Below are positions 51,546 through 59,705 of a stretch of 64,000 bases of DNA, piece after piece. The DNA is taken from contig JANQLU010000136.1 of the NCBI GenBank assembly GCA_028280445.1, forward strand, positions 372,001-436,000, read 5' to 3'. A program made the position numbers and the translations under genes. Source of the DNA: Pirellulaceae bacterium. Lineage in GTDB: Bacteria > Planctomycetota > Planctomycetia > Pirellulales > Pirellulaceae. Under the pieces are notes generated by a model. The model searched no databases. It saw only the letters and a list, made by a program, of their open reading frames with translations, and was not told the DNA's origin. Every line of letters starts with the position of its first letter. Position 1 is the stretch's first letter.

Positions 51546-51641
51546 ATGTTTTTTACAGAAATCCTCGGATTCGGCGGACTCGCAATTTTTATCATGGCTT
51601 TGCTCGTCACCACACCTGTCAAATTTCGCTCGTTTGTTTAG
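51546..51641 (+). CDS. 31-residue membrane peptide
   Basis: A short reading frame, MFFTEILGFGGLAIFIMALL followed by VTTPVKFRSFV and a stop. It forms one hydrophobic helix with a basic C-terminal end, preceded by a purine-rich AAAGGAATTGAG ribosome-binding stretch. It stands isolated between a terminator and a convergent gene. Size, hydrophobicity and RBS make it a plausible small membrane protein; no family is recognised. Confidence 0.4.
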   Translation: MFFTEILGFGGLAIFIMALLVTTPVKFRSFV

Positions 51642-51674
51642 TCGAACGACAACTGGGAGGTGGCGAAAATGAAA

Positions 51675-54161
51675 TTAACGGGAAGCGGAAGCTTGTTTCA
51701 AGAGATCAACAAACTTGGTACGCCACGGATTATCCTTCCAGTTTTTAACGGTTTGCTCCAGGTAGCGAATGAGCTGTACTGCCTGCTTTGATTGTCCCAA
51801 CCGATGTTGCATCAGAGCGACATGATATTTTGCTTCGAGCCAGGTTTCTGAATTCGGTCGCGTCTTTCTTGCGATCAACCGCCACTGCCTGAGTGCCAAT
51901 TCTCGCGACGATTTTTGTTTCTGTGTCGACAAGGCACGAGCATGTTCCAGCAGATAACGAAAATTCTGCGGATGGGATTTGACCAATTGAGCAAATGATT
52001 CGTTGGACTCTTTAACCTTGCCAACCGAAAGCTGCGATTTCGCTTTGAGCAAAAGCCAGCGCGCGGCATCCGCCGACGGTGCTTTGATGCGATTGGCAAT
52101 CGCCAATTTGATTTCAGACGCCGCGGAAGATTTAAAAAACGGGTCAACACTGGCAAAACCCTTCAACCAGGTTTTGGAGTCTTCCGCTCGAACAACCAAC
52201 GAACCGAGGAGTTTTTGTGCGTCATCTTTTCGCGATTCATCCGCACTGAATGCGACAATCAACCAGATTCGCGCCGCTAATTTTTCTTGCTCCTGAGAAT
52301 TGGAATGGTCAATGATGGCGTTGAGACTCTCGATGGCTTGTGCCATCTGTCGGTTGTTTTGAATTTGAATCTGGGCTTTGAGTACTGCGATTTTGTGCTG
52401 CGGTGTTTGCCACAATTTGTTGTCCGCTGGCAACATTTTTTGGCAGTGCTGGAGCAATGCATCAATTTGTTTGCTGTCGGTCGTGTTCGCCACCGCGTTT
52501 GTGCCACAGATAATCAGGTTGTCAATATTGTCGTTGAATTGCTTGGTGGCGGGTTTGATCGACGCGTACATCTGAAAAGCCCGATTGAATTTTTTGTTGT
52601 GTTGCAACAAGCGTGCGAGCCACGTTCGCGCTTGGGCATCGACTTTTGACTGAGGCCAGTTGTTAATATTTTCGGTCAGCCATTTTTCGTATTCCGCCGT
52701 TTTTGTAGCATCACCGCGTGCCGCTTGAGCTTTGTTCCAACACGCCAACAAATGGGCTTGCGGGGCTGATTTATGTTCAGTGAACCGATTGGCCAACAAT
52801 CGAAAACGCATAGCAGCGTCGTCATATTTTTTGAGTTGCTGCATGATCGTGGCAACTCGATAGGCAATCGAAAATGCGGAATCGTCTTGATTCTGTTCGA
52901 CCGCAATATCGTAGGCGGAATCGAAAACCTCGATCGCTTTATCGACTTCCTTTTTTCTGACGTGTTGTTCGGCCAAACGAACGAGAATTTCAACGTTCGA
53001 GGGCAGGGCGGCCGTTCGGGCGACGTCAACCATCAGCAGATCGCTGATCCGACCCCAGTACGTTCCGTGAGTTCGCTTGATCTGATCGCTGAACCCGACA
53101 GCGACTTGCTGCCAACGTTTTTTTCTGAGGGCGGTCTGCTCCTTTTCAGCCATTTTCAGAGCGATTTTGACCAACGTAATATCGAGTGGCTGAAATTCAT
53201 GGCATTGAAAATCCTTGAGTTCGAGCCGCCCAGCCATTTCATGAAACGTATTGTTGGCGAGTCCAAGTTCCAAAACCTGATGGCTGAGGCGTTGCTGCTG
53301 GAGCTCAGGCCAATTTCGTTTTTGGAGCTCGGCAATCAATTTTTTTGCTTCGGCCAATCTTCCGGACAAACGCTCAACTTCGATCTGTTGAATTTGGACT
53401 TCGAACCACAACGGCTCGGTCTCTGAGATTTGACGACGGACGACGTTCAATTGATTATTGACCAATCTCAACGTATCAGATCGATTGATGCGGTCGGTTG
53501 CTGGATAAAGTTGTGCGCGATTGAGGTTACACGTCGCGATTTGGAATTGCACGTTGTGCTCCAGTGCGCCGAGTTGATTGGCCAGCAAGAACGCTTTGTC
53601 GAGCGGTTTTTCACGAATCCGTTCCGCTTTAATGCGGCCAATTTCTCGCAGCGCAACTTGCAGTTTGTCGATCGCGCGACGCAGCAGTGCCAAAGTTTGC
53701 TGACGTTGAACATCGGACGGTTTATCGCGAAATTCCATTTCACGGCGGAGACTTTGCGCATGAGTCAACGGAATCAATGCATCTTGGACGACAACCAAAA
53801 TATGTCGCGGGCGATTTCGCGTGTCCTGTTGATAATTGGTTGACATCTGCTCCAAGTTTTTCCAACTTGTGGTTTGCTCGGCCGGACGAGCATTGACGGC
53901 AATGGCGGTCAGCGTTTTCAGATGTTCAATGATCAAATCGTTTTTTTGTCGATCGTCAAGGTTTTCGTCGGCAATACGTTTCCGACAATACTGATCGGCA
54001 AGCGTAAACAACTGACGTTGCCGAAGCCCTTGTAACAGTTTTTGATCATGGGTTTGCGAATTGGTTTGAGCGTCGAGCGTATTTTCCACCAACGTCAACA
54101 ACGCCCCCAGGACGGCGAATCGAAACGCAATTGTCATCAACGGTTGGATGTTCATGATCAT
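51675..54161 (-). CDS. Exported TPR-type helical-repeat protein of the ExbB/ExbD operon
   Basis: An 828-residue protein with a signal peptide (MTIAFRFAVLGALLTLVENTLDAQ) and helical-repeat architecture throughout. TPR-like units include VRLAEQHVRKKEVDKAIEVFDSAYDIA, KKYDDAAMRFRLLANRFTEHKSA and the C-terminal ALMQHRLGQSKQAVQLIRYLE. It starts within the stop of the second ExbD gene (ATGA overlap), so it is translationally coupled. A periplasmic scaffold that receives energy from the ExbB/ExbD motor is a reasonable idea; no closer homology is recognised. Confidence 0.78.
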   Translation of the reverse strand: MIMNIQPLMTIAFRFAVLGALLTLVENTLDAQTNSQTHDQKLLQGLRQRQLFTLADQYCRKRIADENLDDRQKNDLIIEHLKTLTAIAVNARPAEQTTSWKNLEQMSTNYQQDTRNRPRHILVVVQDALIPLTHAQSLRREMEFRDKPSDVQRQQTLALLRRAIDKLQVALREIGRIKAERIREKPLDKAFLLANQLGALEHNVQFQIATCNLNRAQLYPATDRINRSDTLRLVNNQLNVVRRQISETEPLWFEVQIQQIEVERLSGRLAEAKKLIAELQKRNWPELQQQRLSHQVLELGLANNTFHEMAGRLELKDFQCHEFQPLDITLVKIALKMAEKEQTALRKKRWQQVAVGFSDQIKRTHGTYWGRISDLLMVDVARTAALPSNVEILVRLAEQHVRKKEVDKAIEVFDSAYDIAVEQNQDDSAFSIAYRVATIMQQLKKYDDAAMRFRLLANRFTEHKSAPQAHLLACWNKAQAARGDATKTAEYEKWLTENINNWPQSKVDAQARTWLARLLQHNKKFNRAFQMYASIKPATKQFNDNIDNLIICGTNAVANTTDSKQIDALLQHCQKMLPADNKLWQTPQHKIAVLKAQIQIQNNRQMAQAIESLNAIIDHSNSQEQEKLAARIWLIVAFSADESRKDDAQKLLGSLVVRAEDSKTWLKGFASVDPFFKSSAASEIKLAIANRIKAPSADAARWLLLKAKSQLSVGKVKESNESFAQLVKSHPQNFRYLLEHARALSTQKQKSSRELALRQWRLIARKTRPNSETWLEAKYHVALMQHRLGQSKQAVQLIRYLEQTVKNWKDNPWRTKFVDLLKQASASR

Positions 54162-54610
54162 AAACTGCTTTTGTTCACCGCAAAGGAAACTTTTTCAAAG
54201 CCGACATTTTTGGCAGCATCAAATATTTTGATCACCGGGTCGAGCGGAACTTCGGAATCAGGATGAATAATCACCGGGGCATCATTTTTGACTTGAAATA
54301 CCGACGTCAATCGATCCATGACTTGGGTCAGCGAATTCAATTCCACTTCGTTCAGCGTAAATCGTGGCGTGCCCGCATCCCATGTAATCCGAACGATGAC
54401 TTTTTCAAAATCTTCCTCGGGCAATGGTTCACTGGCATCCGTGCTATTGGCGCCGAGCTGCGATGACAGACTACTGGGCAACATGTATTCAATGATTTGA
54501 AAACTCGCGGTCCAGACAAAAAACACCAGCAGCAAAAACACGACGTCGATCATCGGCGTCATTGTCGAATCCATTTGGCTTTCGCGTTGGAACAAATTGG
54601 GGCGTCGCAT
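54158..54610 (-). CDS. exbD: ExbD/TolR-type biopolymer transport protein (second copy)
   Basis: A 150-residue ExbD/TolR protein from the ATG at 54610, which overlaps the preceding stop by one base (TAATG). The family start MDSTMTPMIDVVFLLLVFFVW has the single membrane helix with the conserved Asp that takes part in proton flow. A periplasmic domain follows (VIVRITWDAGTPRFTLNEVEL; PVIIHPDSEVPLDPVIKIFDA). It is energised together with the ExbB protein encoded upstream. Confidence 0.88.
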   Translation of the reverse strand: MRRPNLFQRESQMDSTMTPMIDVVFLLLVFFVWTASFQIIEYMLPSSLSSQLGANSTDASEPLPEEDFEKVIVRITWDAGTPRFTLNEVELNSLTQVMDRLTSVFQVKNDAPVIIHPDSEVPLDPVIKIFDAAKNVGFEKVSFAVNKSSL

Positions 54611-55035
54611 TATCGGTTTTGCTCCTTGCGATAAACCGCATAAGTGACATTCCAAATCTTCGCTCGTGTGCAAGCCAGCATGACCGGTTCGACATTACCG
54701 TAAACTGCGTCGCGGCTGGCGCGAATTCGAACCTCGATGTTGTCCCCCTGTTCCGCGCGAACCGCGCTGAGAAGCTGTTCCAAAGAGACTGGCGTTTGGA
54801 TTCGCCCTGCCACAAACAATTGCCCGTCTTGTTCAACATTGACGATCACCCGAGGTCGGTTCTCATCAGTATCTTCTTCACCCGATGGGGCAATCGGTAG
54901 TGCGAGATTCGGACGTGATTCTTGACGGACCAGGTGGCTGGAAACCAGAAAGAAAATAATCAACAGAAAAACAACGTCGATCATTGGCGTCATGTTGAAG
55001 CCAACTTTGGAACGGGTTTTTGTTGGAATTTTCAT
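54610..55035 (-). CDS. exbD: ExbD/TolR-type biopolymer transport protein (first copy)
   Basis: A 141-residue ExbD/TolR protein. KVGFNMTPMIDVVFLLIIFFLV holds the single transmembrane helix with the conserved Asp. The periplasmic part includes VIVNVEQDGQLFVAGRIQTP and NIEVRIRASRDAVYGNVEPVM. It lies 12 bases after the ExbB gene. Two non-identical ExbD genes in tandem suggest a hetero-oligomeric stator. Confidence 0.9.
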   Translation of the reverse strand: MKIPTKTRSKVGFNMTPMIDVVFLLIIFFLVSSHLVRQESRPNLALPIAPSGEEDTDENRPRVIVNVEQDGQLFVAGRIQTPVSLEQLLSAVRAEQGDNIEVRIRASRDAVYGNVEPVMLACTRAKIWNVTYAVYRKEQNR

Positions 55036-55047
55036 CGGATCGGGGTC

Positions 55048-55824
55048 TTACGATTTTTTGGTTTTAGTCGGACGCAACGGTGAAAAAACGTGTTGGGCCA
55101 CATAAGCCGCTTCGGCAATGAATTGATCAATGCGGTTTCGAAAAATGGCGAAAGCTCCAATCGCCGGAATGGCAACGATCAACCCTCCAACCGTTGTCAC
55201 TAGCGCTTGATAAATGCCTTCGGCCAATTGCGGAGCGCTGCCTGCCTGATTCGAAGCAACCTGCTGAAACGCGGCAATCATCCCTATCACCGTTCCCAGC
55301 AGTCCGACCATCGGGGCAATGTTGCCAATCACGCTGAGATATTCAACTTTGCGAAGCAGTCGCGCCGATTGTTCGGCCAAGGCATCTTCGAGCGCTTTCT
55401 CGGTGGCGCTCCAACCATATTTCAGTTCCGAGATTCCATTCATCAAAACAAACGACAACAAACTGGGGTGATCCACGCAGGCTTGTTTCGCATCTTTGAC
55501 GTTACCTGCCACCAGTGATTCGCGAACCGTCTCGCTGAGGCCCGGAGGCATAATGTCCTTGCGGCGAATTGTCATGATCTGATCGAAAATCAGGTAGGCT
55601 GCGGTTAGCGAAAGCGCGAGCAGGATCAATATCATGATGGCGCCAACCACACCGCCAGCAAAGACGATCGAAAGAAAACCCGTGGGAGCTTCTGTGGCTT
55701 CAGATCCACCTTCAGCAAAGGCGTTTGATGAGAAACCAAGAATGGCGATGGCAAATGCAAACACAAACAGGATTGCGCGCCGTCGCGTATTTGTTCGAAG
55801 CCGAGTGTGCGGTTTGTTTTTCAT
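55048..55824 (-). CDS. exbB: ExbB/TolQ/MotA-type proton-channel protein
   Basis: A 258-residue protein with an N-terminal signal-like helix (RRAILFVFAFAIAILGFSSNAFA) and three further membrane helices: GFLSIVFAGGVVGAIMILIL, VIGNIAPMVGLLGTVIGMIAAF (the family's signature) and ALVTTVGGLIVAIPAIGAFAIF. ExbB forms a pentameric channel around ExbD and turns proton-motive force into mechanical work on an outer-membrane or periplasmic partner. Here the partners are two ExbD proteins and two exported repeat proteins, with no TonB or TolA in view. Confidence 0.92.
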   Translation of the reverse strand: MKNKPHTRLRTNTRRRAILFVFAFAIAILGFSSNAFAEGGSEATEAPTGFLSIVFAGGVVGAIMILILLALSLTAAYLIFDQIMTIRRKDIMPPGLSETVRESLVAGNVKDAKQACVDHPSLLSFVLMNGISELKYGWSATEKALEDALAEQSARLLRKVEYLSVIGNIAPMVGLLGTVIGMIAAFQQVASNQAGSAPQLAEGIYQALVTTVGGLIVAIPAIGAFAIFRNRIDQFIAEAAYVAQHVFSPLRPTKTKKS

Positions 55825-55847
55825 AGATCGCGTTTTGTAATCCCTGA

Positions 55848-56876
55848 TTATTTTTTAAGTTGTGCCCCAGCCGATTTGCCAAATTCTGTGTTCGGAAATT
55901 TGACGGCCAATTCCTGCAAGATCTTTTTTGCACCTTGGGGGTTTGATGTTTGTAGCAATTTTGCAGCAGTGTGCAAAGCTGACGCCGACAATCGGTGTTG
56001 CGTTGGAAACAGAATCGGAATCCGCATCGCCTCGACGGCAGCCAGATCGCGCGATGTGCTGGAAAGTTTGGGATTGTTGGCGTAAGCGCCAGTAATGACA
56101 AAGTATCCTCCGTAGCGAACCGGTTCAGGAAATTTTTCCAGCTTGCGTTGCCACGACTTCACTTCGGAAGCGTCGGCTACCAGCATCCGCGATCGCCAGA
56201 TTTGCATCGTGGCGATCCTGGCGACGCGGGGATCTTTGCTTTGTTTGAGTTTTTGTAGCCGTTCGATGGCTTGCTCTCGTTTCATTGTCGACATCAGAAA
56301 ACTACAACCCATCAGTGCGAGAATCTCGTCGGAATCGCCCATCCATTTTTCAGCCGCAACCGTCCGATTCACGTTCGGATTGATAGGTAACCAAGGTACA
56401 GGAATAGCAGAAAAAAAACGGCATTCGGATTCGTTAGAAAGCATGCTCGCAAACACTTTTGCCGCGTCGAGCCAGTTGCCGTTTTCGCGCAGCGTCTGAA
56501 CCAGCGAGGCCTGAATCACACGCTGGACCCAGGGTCGAGGTTCTTGATCGAGTGCTTCGCGAAAAAATTTGATGGCACCGACGTAGTTTTTACTTGCCAA
56601 CTGTTCGTCACCTCGCAGATGAGGTGTCGTGTACCGTGTCGATACCTGGCGAACCTGCGACGCGGGAATGCGACGTTGGTTGTCGCCAATTTTGATGGTC
56701 AAAATTTTATTGTTGTAATCGACAATCGTACCGGTACGCGTTTGTACCGGTTTGGCCGGATCAACTTGGTAAGAAACAGAATCCTGAGCGCCCAGGCGAG
56801 AGACACAAAGTATCTGGACAAATACTGCAAAATACAGAGCAATCAATCTCAATGGGCACCAACATCCGAATAACAA
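55848..56876 (-). CDS. Exported TPR-like protein, first gene of the ExbB/ExbD operon
   Basis: A 342-residue protein with a hydrophobic leader (LIALYFAVFVQILCVSRLGAQ). The start is a TTG at 56876, as no ATG precedes the leader. An SH3-like beta segment (TRTGTIVDYNNKILTIKIGDN, then QRRIPASQVRQVST) precedes helical repeats (LASKNYVGAIKFFREALDQEP) and a final unit SNPQGAKKILQELAVKFPNTEFG. It lies 23 bases before the ExbB gene. A likely periplasmic partner of the motor complex. Confidence 0.72.
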   Translation of the reverse strand: MLFGCWCPLRLIALYFAVFVQILCVSRLGAQDSVSYQVDPAKPVQTRTGTIVDYNNKILTIKIGDNQRRIPASQVRQVSTRYTTPHLRGDEQLASKNYVGAIKFFREALDQEPRPWVQRVIQASLVQTLRENGNWLDAAKVFASMLSNESECRFFSAIPVPWLPINPNVNRTVAAEKWMGDSDEILALMGCSFLMSTMKREQAIERLQKLKQSKDPRVARIATMQIWRSRMLVADASEVKSWQRKLEKFPEPVRYGGYFVITGAYANNPKLSSTSRDLAAVEAMRIPILFPTQHRLSASALHTAAKLLQTSNPQGAKKILQELAVKFPNTEFGKSAGAQLKK

Positions 56877-57132
56877 GAATTTGGCAAATTCAATCGTGTG
56901 ATTTATTTATACCAAAAAACACGTGCTCGCTGCCGGATGCATTTCAGAGCAATTTTTGACCGGAAATTTAGCTATTTCCTCAACTCGCGTGATTTGTGAC
57001 ACGATTGGTCACACAACACTGAGTTTTTGCCCAAAAAAAAGTTTGAAACCGTGGATTCAGGGTCTGACGGACCAGACGTGTCACCGGTGAAACGAAGAAT
57101 TGTGGTCGAAGTCAACGATTTTGGAGACCACA

Positions 57133-57378
57133 ATGAATCGCCCCGTATTCCAGCAAACCGAACAACAAAAATCAGACGCCTCGTTCAGAAATCAGCGAAC
57201 CGGTTTGGCCAGTGCCGAAGAAATCGTCACATTGATTCTGCGACGTTATGGCTTGGACGAAGATATCGCAGACGACGCTGCCGAATCGGTCGAACTGCAG
57301 ACCGAAAAGCCCGCGACCGTCCCCGTGGTGTCAACCGAACCTGGTGTTTTGCAACAACAGTCATTTTGCTGGGAATGA
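57133..57378 (+). CDS. Small hypothetical protein
   Basis: An 81-residue protein from the ATG at 57133, preceded by TTGGAGACC with a GGAG ribosome-binding site. The sequence is polar; the middle contains an amphipathic helix, ASAEEIVTLILRRYGLDEDI, and the end is QQQSFCWE. No known domain. It is the only frame in this gap with a good start signal. Coding status is likely but not certain. Confidence 0.5.
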   Translation: MNRPVFQQTEQQKSDASFRNQRTGLASAEEIVTLILRRYGLDEDIADDAAESVELQTEKPATVPVVSTEPGVLQQQSFCWE

Positions 57379-57574
57379 ACGCTATTGTTCGGACTGCAAC
57401 AGCTTGTGATATATTTCACGACTTGACTTCTTCGGTCCGGAGCTATGAATTGATAGACACAGGTTTTTCATCCTTATCCTCATCTCGACGCTTCCACCAC
57501 CACACTTTTCTGATTCCTGCCTGATCAAGTTGATTCGCGGCCGATCACGATGATCTCATCGAAAGGTTTGCGCG

Positions 57575-59290
57575 ATGAACCGTTCTGTTTCTCAGCGATC
57601 GACTGGTCGAAAATTTTTGTCTTTGATCTACAAAAGTAACCCGTTTTATCTGATCAGCTGCGCCATTGTGCTGTTTGGCGTCCAATTGTCGCTGACGCGG
57701 CATCCCGATTTTGGAGCAAGCCCGATACCGGTTGCAATTGTTTTTGTTGTCTTTACGACGGCAGCAGCCATTGCTGGAGTTATGATTGTTCGCCTCGGAC
57801 GTGTCTGGGACGATGCTCGGACCATCTTTCTGATTTTACTGCTGATGTTTTTTGCGTTGGCATCGAGCTTCGATCAATGGTGCCTGGACCGGCCTGAGGT
57901 CGCGGCGGTTATCCTGACGTTGGGGTTTTTGTTCTCCGTCATCGTAACTGAATTTGTCTTGAGATCGCTGTCGATCAAGTTCCCCGGCTTTTATCGTTCG
58001 GCCTACTGCGTCATTCTCGGTACGACATTTTTGTATCCGATTTCGTTTTCGACTCGCAACGCCGTCGCGCCCGATTTACATATGGGGTGGTTGATCCTGG
58101 GCTATCCGGTTGCCATCAGTGTCGGCTCATTGATATTGTTATCCGCCATCCGACAGGGCCGTCGGGCATTGGCAAAAAACGGGACGCCGTGGCTCTGGCC
58201 GTTTTACCCTTGGTCGGTGTTTGTCATTATCTTGCTGGGCGTGGTTGGACGAACGTTCATGATTGGATCGTCGTTCGACACTGCGTCAGACCTTTCGTTG
58301 CAACCTTATTTTTTCTCACCACTGGTTCTAGCGTTCTGTTTGATCCTGCATGAGATCGGGTTTGTCGAATCCAACAAAACGGCCAAAGCACTCTCGTTGC
58401 TCCTTGCGCCGTCGGTGTTGTTGTTGGCAGGTATTTCGAGCAATTTGTTAAACGGCGTCGAATTTGTGGAACACGTTTGCGAAAGTGTCGGATCTCCGAT
58501 CTGGCTGACTTCTGTGGCACTGATTTTCTTTTACGCCTACTGCTTTAGCAAACAGACAACGGGCTCTGAATTGGCGCTGGTTTTGAGTTTGCTGCTGGCA
58601 ACGTTTTGTTCCGAAGATACGTTGTCGTGGACCGATGTTGTTTTGCAAACTTCGTGGCCATTTTTTGTTCTGGCTACATTAAGTTTTTTCACGGCCACAG
58701 AATCTGGCAGCCGCCGCGTGATCGGATCTGTCTTATACTTGGCTGCCGGCTGCGCTGTCGCAGGCGGACAATACGTGGGTGTCGCTGGTGCGATTGCCGG
58801 AGCACACATTGTCTTACCAGGATTTCTATTGATCATGGTTTGGTATTCTGATCTGGCAAGTCACAACTTGAGAATTTTCAATTACATCTTTTTTCCAATC
58901 GCAACCGTATTGGTCGCGATCATCGGATTCCTCGGCAGCATACCGATGGAATTTGCATTAGCCGAGATCGCGTGCCTTGGGGTGTTGTATTGCGCGGCTT
59001 GTTGGAAAATTTTGCATGATCGGATCTTCAAATACACTTGTTACTTTTGCGCGACACTGGGTTCATTGGTACTTTTTATGTACGGCATTCAGAAATTCAG
59101 TCGAATCGAAGATCGAGGATTGGCGTCCATGGCCTTTGCCGGCTGCGTTTGCTTTGCCATTGCGTTGGCGATTAGCGGAGCCAAAGGAGGCGCCAGCGTA
59201 ATTCTGGCCGACGAATGGAAAAAATGTCTCCTTGAAATTCGGCGAGAACGTCGCGCGATCAGAAACCGCAACTCGCTGCCTCAAAAATAA
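57575..59290 (+). CDS. Polytopic membrane protein of unknown function
   Basis: A 571-residue integral membrane protein with about 14 hydrophobic helices spread over the full length (first PFYLISCAIVLFGVQLSLT; later AIVFVVFTTAAAIAGVMIVR, FPIATVLVAIIGFLGSI and others). No transporter or enzyme motif is recognised. The cytoplasmic tail is basic (KCLLEIRRERRAIRNRNSL). It precedes the reverse-transcriptase remnant by only a few bases, but they probably have no functional link. Confidence 0.7.
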   Translation: MNRSVSQRSTGRKFLSLIYKSNPFYLISCAIVLFGVQLSLTRHPDFGASPIPVAIVFVVFTTAAAIAGVMIVRLGRVWDDARTIFLILLLMFFALASSFDQWCLDRPEVAAVILTLGFLFSVIVTEFVLRSLSIKFPGFYRSAYCVILGTTFLYPISFSTRNAVAPDLHMGWLILGYPVAISVGSLILLSAIRQGRRALAKNGTPWLWPFYPWSVFVIILLGVVGRTFMIGSSFDTASDLSLQPYFFSPLVLAFCLILHEIGFVESNKTAKALSLLLAPSVLLLAGISSNLLNGVEFVEHVCESVGSPIWLTSVALIFFYAYCFSKQTTGSELALVLSLLLATFCSEDTLSWTDVVLQTSWPFFVLATLSFFTATESGSRRVIGSVLYLAAGCAVAGGQYVGVAGAIAGAHIVLPGFLLIMVWYSDLASHNLRIFNYIFFPIATVLVAIIGFLGSIPMEFALAEIACLGVLYCAACWKILHDRIFKYTCYFCATLGSLVLFMYGIQKFSRIEDRGLASMAFAGCVCFAIALAISGAKGGASVILADEWKKCLLEIRRERRAIRNRNSLPQK

Positions 59291-59305
59291 TCCGCCGATA
59301 TTTGC

Positions 59306-59570
59306 ACAGAAAACCCGTGTCCTGCGCAACCATCAGCGGCAGACCGTGACTGGAATTGTCGTCAACGATCAACTCAGTGTTAACCGTAAATTGATCCGGC
59401 AACTTCGAGCGATTTTACACAACGCAAAAAATCATGGATTGGAAAGTCAGAATCGAGACCAACGAGACGACTTTGCGGCATACTTAAACGGCATGATTTC
59501 GTTTGTCGAAATGGTCAATCGCCAGCAGGGAACAAAATTAAGAAAAATGTATGACCAGCTGACGATTTGA
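59306..59570 (+). pseudogene. C-terminal fragment of a retron-type reverse transcriptase
   Basis: About 88 codons, in frame to a stop at 59570, match the conserved C-terminal (thumb/X) portion of retron-type RTs: TRVLRNHQRQTVTGIVVND, then RKLIRQLRAILHNAKNHGLE, and DFAAYLNGMISFVEMVNRQQG, then TKLRKMYDQL. The frame opens within the membrane-protein gene (a TTG at 59232) but the family match starts only at ~59306. The fingers and palm with the YADD catalytic centre are absent from the window, so the fragment cannot polymerise. It is most simply a remnant left after a deletion. An alternative is a small expressed RNA-binding piece. Confidence 0.65.
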
Positions 59571-59705
59571 CGGCCAGCCGTGTTCCGCGAACCGCAGCCA
59601 CATTGAGCAAACGTTGTTACAAAACTAAGATCAGAGTTGACGCTCGAGCAACAGGGAATGCTTTGAGCGAAACCACTTTCGATCTGCCAATGGCTTGGAA
59701 CGCGC

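Noticed and set aside
57027..57524. A 165-codon plus-strand frame
   Set aside because: It overlaps, out of frame, the 81-residue gene at 57133 that has a ribosome-binding site, and its own product is low-complexity and Arg-rich without a start signal.
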